DNA of 14,083 nucleotides, taken from Acidobacteriota bacterium (GTDB lineage: Bacteria; Acidobacteriota; Terriglobia; Bryobacterales; Bryobacteraceae). Within the stretch, counting starts at the first letter, position 1. The number at the start of each line of letters is the position of its first letter. Location of the stretch: the NCBI GenBank assembly GCA_026394095.1, contig JAPKYY010000445.1, forward strand, positions 1-14,083, written 5' to 3'. A program made the translations under genes and the position numbers. Below the pieces are notes generated by a model. The model was not told where the DNA came from. It saw nothing but the letters and a program-made list of their open reading frames with translations, and did not search any database. Below are positions 8,108 through 14,082 of this stretch, piece by piece.

Positions 8108-8154
8108 TATAGTTCCCTCCACGCCGTCACCAAGGTTGTGCTGTCGTTGCTTCC
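8104..8154 (-). pseudogene. Remnant of a phosphatase paralog C-terminus before P4
   Basis: The frame ending at the TGA 8106-8104 reads GSNDSTTLVTAWRELY, which aligns without gaps to GQTDDITVVTVRRK, the conserved end of the paralogs. At DNA level GTGACGGCGTGGAGG matches the common GTGACGGTGCGGAGG at 13 of 15 positions. The stop overlaps the P4 TTG as TTGA, exactly the junction type seen between intact paralogs. The second Asp of the TDD metal motif is lost (NDS). I read it as the tail of a paralog replaced by the mazEF-like insertion. It is short, so a partial coincidence is possible. Confidence 0.5.
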
Positions 8155-8191
8155 ACATGCGATATATAGATGGAAGAGATAGATAAACACT
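8108..8191. promoter_or_regulatory. Divergent region between P4 and the MazE-like gene
   Basis: The 84-bp gap holds the P4 ribosome site, the phosphatase-tail remnant and an AT-rich stretch (TATATA at 8163-8168) that is the likeliest -10 region for the plus-strand TA pair. The nearest -35-like hexamers (TTGTGC 8136-8141, TTGCTT 8147-8152) have poor spacing, so no promoter is assigned. Confidence 0.35.
8115..8120 (-). promoter_or_regulatory. Ribosome binding site deciding the P4 start
   Basis: GGAGGG on the minus strand lies seven bases before TTG 8107 and supports that start over ATG 8158. It falls within the short phosphatase C-terminus-like remnant, the position it occupies at the intact junctions of the array. 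Confidence 0.65.
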
Positions 8192-8407
8192 ATGCCCCAG
8201 GTATTAGTCCATTTCGATGAGGCAACGTTGCAGGCCATCGACCGGATCGCACCCGCTGCCAAGCGCCAGCGGGCCGACTTCATCCGGAAGGCCGTCAAGG
8301 ATGCGCTGTTTCTGAGGGAGACAGAACGAATGCGCGAGGCATATCGCTTGCAGCCGGATACCGCCGAGGACGCAGACCATTGGGAACTTCCGGAGGAATG
8401 GGAGTAG
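8192..8407 (+). CDS. MazE-like/CopG-type ribbon-helix-helix antitoxin
   Basis: 71 aa. Residues 3-8 (QVLVHF) form the expected DNA-binding beta strand. Helices at about 9-20 and 26-42, with the RADFIRKAVKDAL segment, complete a ribbon-helix-helix fold. The acidic Trp-containing tail (DADHWELPEEWE) is the typical toxin-binding end of antitoxins paired with MazF-type toxins. It probably neutralised the adjacent MazF-like protein and bound its own promoter. The Shine-Dalgarno is weak. Its TAG stop overlaps the GTG start of the MazF-like frame by one base (TAGTG), the usual coupled arrangement. The antitoxin looks intact although its toxin partner does not, so it may now be an orphan repressor. 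The name of the exact antitoxin family is less sure than the fold. Confidence 0.75.
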   Translation: MPQVLVHFDEATLQAIDRIAPAAKRQRADFIRKAVKDALFLRETERMREAYRLQPDTAEDADHWELPEEWE

Positions 8408-8739
8408 TGAAGCAGTTTGAGATCTGATGGGCAGACTTGCCAGAGCCCGTGGGAAAGCGTCCCGTGCTGCTGCTGAGCCGCAACGACGCCTATGGTTATC
8501 TTTCCAAGTTCATCGCGGTGGAAGTTACGTCGACAGTGCGCGGGATCGCAAGCGAAGTCGCCTTGGGAGAAGACGAAGGGCTGCCCAAGCCCTGCGTGGC
8601 CAATTGCGACAGCCTGCGCATGGTTCCTCGTTCGTCCCTGACTCGGCTGGCTGGCCAATTGGCACCAGAGCGTTGGGTGGAGGCCAAGCGCGCGATGGGT
8701 GCGGCCTTGGGCTGGCGTGAATTGACCGACCTCGACTAG
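8407..8739 (+). pseudogene. mazF: MazF-like endoribonuclease toxin interrupted by a TGA codon
   Basis: From GTG 8407 the frame reads VKQFEI, then TGA (8425-8427), then WADLPEPVGKRPVLLLSR and on to TAG at 8737. The MazF/PemK family has EIWWADLP here, so TGA replaces the first Trp of a WW pair (a TGG to TGA change). Downstream the family pattern is complete: RPVLLLSRNDAY, an IAVEVTSTVRGI block, EVALGEDEGLPKPCVANCD and a helical C-terminus. The product should be a sequence-specific mRNA-cleaving toxin. Because of the stop, a full-length toxin is not made unless the codon is read through. A TTG at 8437 could restart a shortened form lacking the first core strand. The gene is convergent with P3, five bases apart. 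A sequencing error at one base would be the simplest alternative. Confidence 0.8.
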
Positions 8740-8744
8740 AGCTT

Positions 8745-10352
8745 TCAAGCATTCCTCCGCACCGTCACCACCGTGATGTCGTCGGTCTGACCCCAGGCCT
8801 TCGCCGCATTGGCAATTTCGTGCGCGGACCGGGTGCTGATCTCACGAGTGCGGTCGAACCCGAACAGTTCACGGTTGGCGTTCTCGGCTTCCACCACGCC
8901 GTCGGAAACAAAAGTGAAACTCTCTCCGTGCGTGAAGGATTGCGGGTATTCAGCACCAGCGGCGATGCCCAGCGGCAGCCCCGGTTCGGTTTCTAATTCG
9001 CGGCCATCGCAGTAAGGCGAAGGATGCCCCGCGTTGGCGATGACGGATTCTCCATTGGGCCGGATCAGCACCGCGCAGCATGTTACGAAGCCGGATTGCA
9101 TATAAGCCTTGGCAGCACCATTGAGTTCTTCGAGGAATCCACCGGGCCTGCGGGTTCGGATCGCCTCCATCGCACACACCAACCCAGCCACGGTCATCGC
9201 CGCCTTCAGACCTTTGCCGGAAACGTCGCCGACCACCACCAAAGTGGCTCCGTCATCAGCCGGGAAAACGCGGTAGAAATCGCCCCCCACCTGGCTGGCC
9301 GGGAGATAGGCGAATTCCACCGCCAGGCCCGGTGTCTCCGGTACCCGCTGCACCAGCGCCTGCTGCATTTCCCGCGCGGCTTCGAACTCGGCGCTGAGCC
9401 CTTGCCGCTCCAGCCACGTGCGCCAAACCCCGCGGAACAACACCCATGCCATCGTTAGAAAAAGCAATATCTGGAAGTTGTCTTGCAGCTCGACCGGGAC
9501 ACCGAAGACCGACCAGGATTGGGGAATCCAGCGGACGACAGTCAACCCCAAAACAAACCGGAAGATGACCAGCGCGAAGGCGATCCAGTCGTTAGGGCGC
9601 AGGCGTTCCTTGAGCACGAACAACGAGAAGATGGCAAAGACGCCGATGGTGATGGCTTCCTGCATGATCTTGAGCTGCGGCGTGGTGAATGGGCCACCGA
9701 ACTGCAGGCTGCCCAGCCGGTTGGCGGGCACCTGCAGGCAGTATTCAGGGAGCGCGATGAGCCAGGAGATCCCAATTGCCGCGAACATCGACCATTCGGC
9801 CTTGCGGATGTGGTAAAGGACGACCAACAGATAGGCCTGGAGCGCAGCGTCGCGCGCGCGGAGAGCCGCCAGTCGCATCCCATCGCGCGAACCGACCTCG
9901 ATCTTTGGAAGTGACACGGTCTCGCCGCGCAGACTGGATGGTACCCAGATCCGGCGCGCTACCAAGACCGAGCGAACTCCTGCTTCGCCGCCCGCAGGTA
10001 AATCATAGACCTTTTCATAAACTGAGGAGTCCATGTATGCGTCGGGAGGGAGCCTTCCGCTCGATCCCACGTACGCGCCGTCAACTCGCAACTCCACCGG
10101 AAAATTCGGCAACAAGGTCTGTTGTTTCAACCGCAACCAAAGCGCCGCATCGCCGGCAGGAGCACTCATCCGCTGTCGCACCCATAGGAAACCATCGCCT
10201 TGCTTCGGTGGCGCGGGCAGAGAATCATTCTCAACAACGGGCCAAGCCGAATCGTCGAAGTCCGAAGCCGCCCAACGCGGGTCATCGCCGAAGTGGTAGC
10301 GGACCTGCGCCTGTACGGTTACGGCAATGAAAAAGAGAACGAAGAATCTCAT
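8745..10352 (-). CDS. P3: shorter membrane sensor PP2C/SpoIIE (RsbU-type) serine phosphatase
   Basis: 535 aa, about 55-80 residues shorter than the other full copies. Signal peptide at 1-15, then a jelly-roll-like domain to about 155 with GDDPRWAASDFDDSAWP (22-38), WVRQRMSAP and an ELRVDGAYVGSSG strand. I count only about five hydrophobic segments (167-182, 186-207, 225-247, 254-274, 291-309). An odd number still places the phosphatase in the cytoplasm. The linker (SAEFEAAREMQQALVQ) leads to a PP2C core with D358 (QVGGDFY), D376 (GDVSGKG), D484 (SDGVVEAEN) and D524/D525 (QTDD). The ATG at 10352 overlaps the P2 TGA (ATGA), with AAGGA at 10360-10364 upstream. Its last codons contain GGAGG followed by a TTGA junction that now leads into antisense TA sequence rather than the next paralog. 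Substrate is inferred. Confidence 0.92.
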   Translation of the reverse strand: MRFFVLFFIAVTVQAQVRYHFGDDPRWAASDFDDSAWPVVENDSLPAPPKQGDGFLWVRQRMSAPAGDAALWLRLKQQTLLPNFPVELRVDGAYVGSSGRLPPDAYMDSSVYEKVYDLPAGGEAGVRSVLVARRIWVPSSLRGETVSLPKIEVGSRDGMRLAALRARDAALQAYLLVVLYHIRKAEWSMFAAIGISWLIALPEYCLQVPANRLGSLQFGGPFTTPQLKIMQEAITIGVFAIFSLFVLKERLRPNDWIAFALVIFRFVLGLTVVRWIPQSWSVFGVPVELQDNFQILLFLTMAWVLFRGVWRTWLERQGLSAEFEAAREMQQALVQRVPETPGLAVEFAYLPASQVGGDFYRVFPADDGATLVVVGDVSGKGLKAAMTVAGLVCAMEAIRTRRPGGFLEELNGAAKAYMQSGFVTCCAVLIRPNGESVIANAGHPSPYCDGRELETEPGLPLGIAAGAEYPQSFTHGESFTFVSDGVVEAENANRELFGFDRTREISTRSAHEIANAAKAWGQTDDITVVTVRRNA

Positions 10353-12169
10353 GAATTTTTCCTTCGCACCGTCACCACCGTGATGTCGTCATTCTGGCCC
10401 CAGGCTTTGGCCGTGTCGGCAATCGCTTGCGCAGACTTCATCGATATCTCCCGAGTCTGGTCAAACCCAAAGAGCTCGCGCTGCGCGTTCTCCGCTTCAA
10501 CGACGCCGTCAGAGACGAGTGTTATGCTGTCGCCATGGCCGGTGGATTCCTGGTAGTCGGAATCCGGCATGATCCCCAAGGGAAGCCCAGCTTCCACCGG
10601 AAACTCCTGGCCGCCCACATAAGGCGACGGGTGCCCCGCGTTGGCTACGATCAGTTGCCCGTCCTTACTCATCAGAGCTGCGCAGCAGGTGACGAAGCCT
10701 CCCCCTACCTGACCGTGCAACACTCTGTTCATGCCCTGCAAAAGACTCGCTGGGGAGTTGGTGTCCAGCGCGCGGACGGCACCCAGCGCTGCTGAGGCGA
10801 GCATGCCGGCGCGCAGGCCTTTGCCGCTTACGTCGCCCACTACGATCAACTGTCCGTCTTGTGTCTGACGGCTGAAGTAAAAGTCTCCGCCGACCTCTTT
10901 GGCCGGCAGGTATGCGACATCCACCGAAGCCCAGGGTGCGACGTCGGGAGTTGATGAGGTGAGCACCCACTGCACCTCTTGCGCCGCCTTCATCTCGCCC
11001 TGCAACTCCGCGCGATTGAGAGCCACCTGACGGTGCCGCTGAGCAATCACAACGAAGAGGCCAATGAGCGCAATGAGGTTGAAGCCGGCCTGTACGTTGG
11101 CTCCCGGGGTCATCCAGGCAGATAGGTCAAAACCGGCAAGCTGAGGCATAAGCCTTGCCCAATAACCCAACAGGAAGAGCAGGCTCAAGCTGCAAGATAG
11201 ACGCAGAGGACGGGGCACCTGCCAAAGTGGCCAAAATGCGGCAGCGGCAGCGGTGCCAATGAGCATCCGTAGGTATATGAAATAGGGATTCATCGCCCGC
11301 ACCTGATGAATCTGTTCGATTGGTGCCAGGAGCGCCATTGCCGTCAAAGAGAGGTCCCAGGCGGTTACTATCATCGACAACCAGAAATAGAAGGCCGGCA
11401 GCGGCCGGCCAGCCAAAGCGAAGAAGAACCTTGGCAGTACCAGGGCCATGACGGCATTCGCCAGACCCAAACAGGGGATAAAGAGCCAGTCGGAAAAGAC
11501 CGTTGCAATAATAAGCGGAAAAGACGCGCCGCAGCGAAAAGAACCCAGTGCAAGAGAGTAAATGCCGAACCAGAGCAATTCCTTCTGACTCTTGTCTGCG
11601 GAAAATGCAAAGAGCAGGAGCAGCAGGATTCCGATCGCCAGGCTGAATCCACCTCCCAGTAGAGCGGGCGCTTGCTCCGAAAGTTGCGTGAGAATGGCAT
11701 TCGACTGCCAGTACTGAAGCGCGACCTGAGTCCCGGCGACTGGGATCAGCGCCATGAGGGGAATGTTGTTGCGGCCCGTCAACTGTCGCACCGCCACGCT
11801 GATAGAGTTGCGCGTTGCAGCGGATCCCGGGATCGGGCGTTTCTGGTACGACGTCCCGGCAAAGCCGGTTCGGATGTCACCGAAGGAACCTGCTGCCTCG
11901 CCTTCCACGAAGAGTTCCCAGGCAGCGAAGCTCCTTATCTCGATATAGACCTGTTCGGTTCGCGGCAAGGACCGCAGATCGATCCGGCAACGTGTCCAGA
12001 TGTAGGGGCTGCCTTTGGCTGGGTACTGCTTGCTCCACTGGCTGTCATCGAAGTCCGGACGGGCCCAGTCGGGGTTGTCGCCTGCTTGATGAACGCAGTT
12101 GTCTGCGGTGACCACTTGCGCACTGAGCATTGGGGTCGCCAGCAGGATGGCGATCCAGAGCTTAAGCAT
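10349..12169 (-). CDS. P2: membrane sensor PP2C/SpoIIE (RsbU-type) serine phosphatase
   Basis: 606 aa from ATG 12169. This start has GGAGG four bases upstream and a clean signal peptide (MLKLWIAILLATPMLSAQ). The open frame runs 108 codons further upstream, but that part is an out-of-frame shadow of P1 and is rejected. The extracytoplasmic domain (about 19-165) has CVHQAGDNPDWARPDFDD around 25-42 and WTRC near 58-61; C25 and C61 are at the same positions as in P6. Seven hydrophobic segments: about 170-189, 196-214, 222-250, 258-284, 295-315, 323-340 and 362-377. The linker with AELQGEMKAAQEVQ leads to the PP2C core: D429 (EVGGDFY), D446 (GDVSGKG), D554 (SDGVVEAEN) and D594/D595 (QNDD). It overlaps P1 by 8 bp and P3 by 4 bp. 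P6 is its closest relative here, which points to a block duplication within the array. Ligand and target are inferred. Confidence 0.93.
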   Translation of the reverse strand: MLKLWIAILLATPMLSAQVVTADNCVHQAGDNPDWARPDFDDSQWSKQYPAKGSPYIWTRCRIDLRSLPRTEQVYIEIRSFAAWELFVEGEAAGSFGDIRTGFAGTSYQKRPIPGSAATRNSISVAVRQLTGRNNIPLMALIPVAGTQVALQYWQSNAILTQLSEQAPALLGGGFSLAIGILLLLLFAFSADKSQKELLWFGIYSLALGSFRCGASFPLIIATVFSDWLFIPCLGLANAVMALVLPRFFFALAGRPLPAFYFWLSMIVTAWDLSLTAMALLAPIEQIHQVRAMNPYFIYLRMLIGTAAAAAFWPLWQVPRPLRLSCSLSLLFLLGYWARLMPQLAGFDLSAWMTPGANVQAGFNLIALIGLFVVIAQRHRQVALNRAELQGEMKAAQEVQWVLTSSTPDVAPWASVDVAYLPAKEVGGDFYFSRQTQDGQLIVVGDVSGKGLRAGMLASAALGAVRALDTNSPASLLQGMNRVLHGQVGGGFVTCCAALMSKDGQLIVANAGHPSPYVGGQEFPVEAGLPLGIMPDSDYQESTGHGDSITLVSDGVVEAENAQRELFGFDQTREISMKSAQAIADTAKAWGQNDDITVVTVRRKNS

Positions 12170-12974
12170 GTTTCCTCCGCACCGTGACCACGGTAATGTC
12201 GTCGTTCTGGCCCCAGGCCTTCGCCTCGTCGGCGATCTCTTGGGCGGACTTCGTCGAGATCTCGCGGGTTCGGTGGAAGCCGAAGAGTTCGCGCTGTGCG
12301 TTCTCGGCTTCCACGACTCCGTCGGAAACAAAAACAAAGCACTTTCTGCGGGATTGTTTCTCTTGATACTCAACGCCATGGAGTATGTCCAGTGGCAAAC
12401 CGGCTTCGAGTTCCACGTCCTGCCCGTCAACCCAGGCTGAAAGATGCCCGACATTTGCCAAAACCACTTGGCCATCAGCCTCAAAGATTGCACGATTCAG
12501 GTGCGCCAGCACCTCGGCAGGCTGGCGGGAGACGAGATCTCCCAGTGCACCGACAACAGCCGCTACCAGCAGTGAAGCTGGCAGGCCCTTTCCGCTTACA
12601 TCTCCAGTTACCACGAGTAAAGATCCATCCTTAGCTAGCGTGGTGTGATAGAAATCTCCGCCAACTTCTTTCGCCGGCAGGTACAAGGCATCTACAGACC
12701 ACTCGGGCGAGTTTTGCACCTTGCGTGCAGCCCCAAGATCCCGGTCCAGCCAGGAACCATGCGTGTTCACCAGCTTGCTCTCGACGTAGATGCGGGAAGG
12801 ATCGAATATACGGGTAAGTTCCGGCCAGCGACCAGTCTGCCAGGCGGAATCGTCAAAATCAGCTGCGGCCCAGGAGAGGTTATCCCCTGCTTGTGTACGC
12901 CAATGGGGAAGCTCCTGGGCCGCCAATCCGCATGTCAGCACTACTCCTAGAATGAATCCGGGCAGCGCCAACAT
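12162..12974 (-). CDS. P1: truncated paralog, signal peptide joined to a shortened PP2C domain, no membrane segments
   Basis: 270 aa from ATG 12974. Signal peptide at about 1-19, then only the beginning of the jelly-roll domain (AGDNLSWAAADFDDSAW at 29-45, up to about 70). The sequence then jumps to the phosphatase linker (WLDRDLGAARKVQ at 75-87), so the rest of the sensor and all membrane segments are missing. The PP2C part keeps D107 (EVGGDFY), D125 (GDVSGKG), D218 (SDGVVEAEN) and D258/D259 (QNDD). It lacks about 15 residues around 164-168 that include the usual GGFVTC strand, and it has changed NAGHPSPY to NVGHLSAW and LPLGI to LPLDI. Both deletions keep the frame. It may be degenerate, or a signal-anchored or exported variant. 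It begins 8 bp after the STAS gene with a poor Shine-Dalgarno. An earlier in-frame start at 13091 would overlap the STAS gene and is not supported. Confidence 0.82.
   Translation of the reverse strand: MLALPGFILGVVLTCGLAAQELPHWRTQAGDNLSWAAADFDDSAWQTGRWPELTRIFDPSRIYVESKLVNTHGSWLDRDLGAARKVQNSPEWSVDALYLPAKEVGGDFYHTTLAKDGSLLVVTGDVSGKGLPASLLVAAVVGALGDLVSRQPAEVLAHLNRAIFEADGQVVLANVGHLSAWVDGQDVELEAGLPLDILHGVEYQEKQSRRKCFVFVSDGVVEAENAQRELFGFHRTREISTKSAQEIADEAKAWGQNDDITVVTVRRKHA
12174..12178 (-). promoter_or_regulatory. Ribosome binding site deciding the P2 start
   Basis: GGAGG on the minus strand, four bases before ATG 12169, is formed by the Arg-Arg codons at the end of P1. It supports the short P2 start and translational coupling to P1. 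Confidence 0.75.
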
Positions 12975-12982
12975 CGCCTGAC

Positions 12983-13327
12983 TTATCCAACCGCCGTGCG
13001 AGCTGCAGCTTCGTCCGGCTCGAGGGTGGTGTACTTGGCCAGGCCCAGCATGGTGAAGACCTTCACGAAGTGAGCGCTCAAGCCAAAACACACTACCTTC
13101 TGGGGTACCTTGCTGGCAGCCATGAGCAACTGAATGACGAGGGCGATGCCGCTTGAATTCAGGTAAGGCACCTTTGAGAAATCGAGCAGGATCTTCTTTG
13201 TATCGCCGCTCAACTTCTTGTAGTATCCCAGCACCGCTTCTTCTGAAGTGCTGGTGATATCGCCTTCAAACCGCATCACGGCCAGATCGCCGCTTTGATC
13301 TACTTTTGTCTTTGTAGCTGTAACCAT
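12983..13327 (-). CDS. STAS-domain anti-anti-sigma factor (RsbV/SpoIIAA-like)
   Basis: 114 aa, the normal size of a single STAS domain. In partner-switching systems the unphosphorylated form binds the anti-sigma kinase and frees its target; kinase phosphorylation on a Ser blocks this and PP2C phosphatases restore it. The phosphorylation loop is YLNSSGIAL, with S58/S59 at the position of the SpoIIAA phosphoserine. The usual Asp before the serines is Asn here (N57). The pattern DLAVMRFEGDI at the front and LLDFSKVPYL before the loop fit the fold. The ATG at 13327 follows GAGGA by seven bases and lies three bases after the kinase stop. Position between the kinase and the phosphatase array makes it the obvious shared substrate of P1 to P8, which is inference from order. 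Confidence 0.92.
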   Translation of the reverse strand: MVTATKTKVDQSGDLAVMRFEGDITSTSEEAVLGYYKKLSGDTKKILLDFSKVPYLNSSGIALVIQLLMAASKVPQKVVCFGLSAHFVKVFTMLGLAKYTTLEPDEAAARTAVG

Positions 13328-13330
13328 AAC

Positions 13331-13771
13331 TTATTCCTCATCCCTCGCATCTAAATGAATCACCAGGCGGGCATAGCCGCCCGCGGTTTCCTGTCCGTAT
13401 TCCACTTCGTCCACCAGCGCCTGAATGAGGAACATCCCCATCCCGCGCGGGGTTTCTTCTCCGGCCATCTTACGGTCGATGTCCGGAATGTGGGCGTCGC
13501 TCGGAACACCCTTGCCTTCGTCTCGAATCTTGACCTCAAGGGACTTGTCGTCCATCGATAAGGTCACTACCACGCCCAGCAGCTCATTCATCTCATTACC
13601 GTGTTCGATCGCGTTGATACAGGCTTCGGCTACGGCGGTCTTGAGATCGTCGACACGGTCTGGCGAGAAGCCCATGATCTGGGCGACGCTGGCGGCCGTG
13701 TTCATTGCTACCTTTTCGAAGCCGAGCCGTGTTGGCAGCCGCAACTCCGTGATGATCGGACTATCGATCAT
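13331..13771 (-). CDS. RsbW/SpoIIAB-like serine kinase/anti-sigma factor (HATPase domain)
   Basis: 146 aa, the typical size for this GHKL-type ATPase family. Motifs in order: N box EACINAIEHG (49-58, with E49 and N53), G1 box DEGKG (84-88) and G2 box RGMGMFLI (109-116). It should bind ATP and phosphorylate the STAS protein encoded next. It may also hold a sigma factor or another output partner, but none is encoded in the window. The ATG at 13771 overlaps the upstream TGA (ATGA) and has an excellent AAGGAGG six bases before it. The gene is intact and is followed three bases later by the STAS gene, the classic kinase/antagonist pairing. Confidence 0.92.
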   Translation of the reverse strand: MIDSPIITELRLPTRLGFEKVAMNTAASVAQIMGFSPDRVDDLKTAVAEACINAIEHGNEMNELLGVVVTLSMDDKSLEVKIRDEGKGVPSDAHIPDIDRKMAGEETPRGMGMFLIQALVDEVEYGQETAGGYARLVIHLDARDEE

Positions 13772-14082
13772 GAATGCCCTCCTTGCTGGGCGCGGTATAA
13801 ATAGAGCGCCGTCATGTCATCGGTCTGTTTCGCGTTGCCGGCAAACTGCGCCAGACTCCGCCATGCATGGTCTAGAAATGCTTCTTGAGGTGTGGGCTCA
13901 ATCAGGCCTAACAAGCGCTCTTCACCAAACTCTTCATCGCCCTGAAAGACTTCCGTCAAGCCGTCAGTGTATAGCAGCAACTGAGCACCGGGGTTGAATG
14001 TCCAGCTTTCTGTTTCGTAGGTGCGGCCGGGGAGCATTCCGAGCGGTGGGCCGCTGGCTCCGATCAGAATCGGCTGCTCTGT
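13768..14082 (-). CDS. Soluble-type SpoIIE/RsbU PP2C phosphatase, C-terminal part
   Basis: Only the last 104 or so codons are present; the 5' end lies beyond the right edge. The visible part carries ASGPPLGMLPG, LLLYTDGLTEVF (metal-binding Asp) and KQTDDMTALYLYR (paired Asp), which are the closing motifs of SpoIIE/RsbU phosphatases. It is clearly a different subfamily from P1 to P8, which have SDGVVEAEN and the long FGFDRTREIS tail. It ends in an ATGA overlap with the kinase gene, so phosphatase, kinase and STAS genes look like one partner-switching operon. Any N-terminal sensory domain (response regulator receiver, GAF, PAS) cannot be judged here. Confidence 0.88.
   Translation of the reverse strand, partial: TEQPILIGASGPPLGMLPGRTYETESWTFNPGAQLLLYTDGLTEVFQGDEEFGEERLLGLIEPTPQEAFLDHAWRSLAQFAGNAKQTDDMTALYLYRAQQGGHS

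Noticed and set aside
8427..8720. Frame starting at the ATG that overlaps the TGA inside the MazF-like gene
   Set aside because: It is in a different frame from MazF and gives an Arg/Ala-rich product without homology, so it does not rescue the toxin.
12170..12493. N-terminal extension of P2 (open frame continues 108 codons upstream of ATG 12169)
   Set aside because: It is an out-of-frame reading of the P1 phosphatase domain; the signal peptide and GGAGG both support ATG 12169.
12975..13091. Longer P1 starting at 13091
   Set aside because: It would overlap the STAS gene by more than 100 bp, and the added residues hide the signal peptide.
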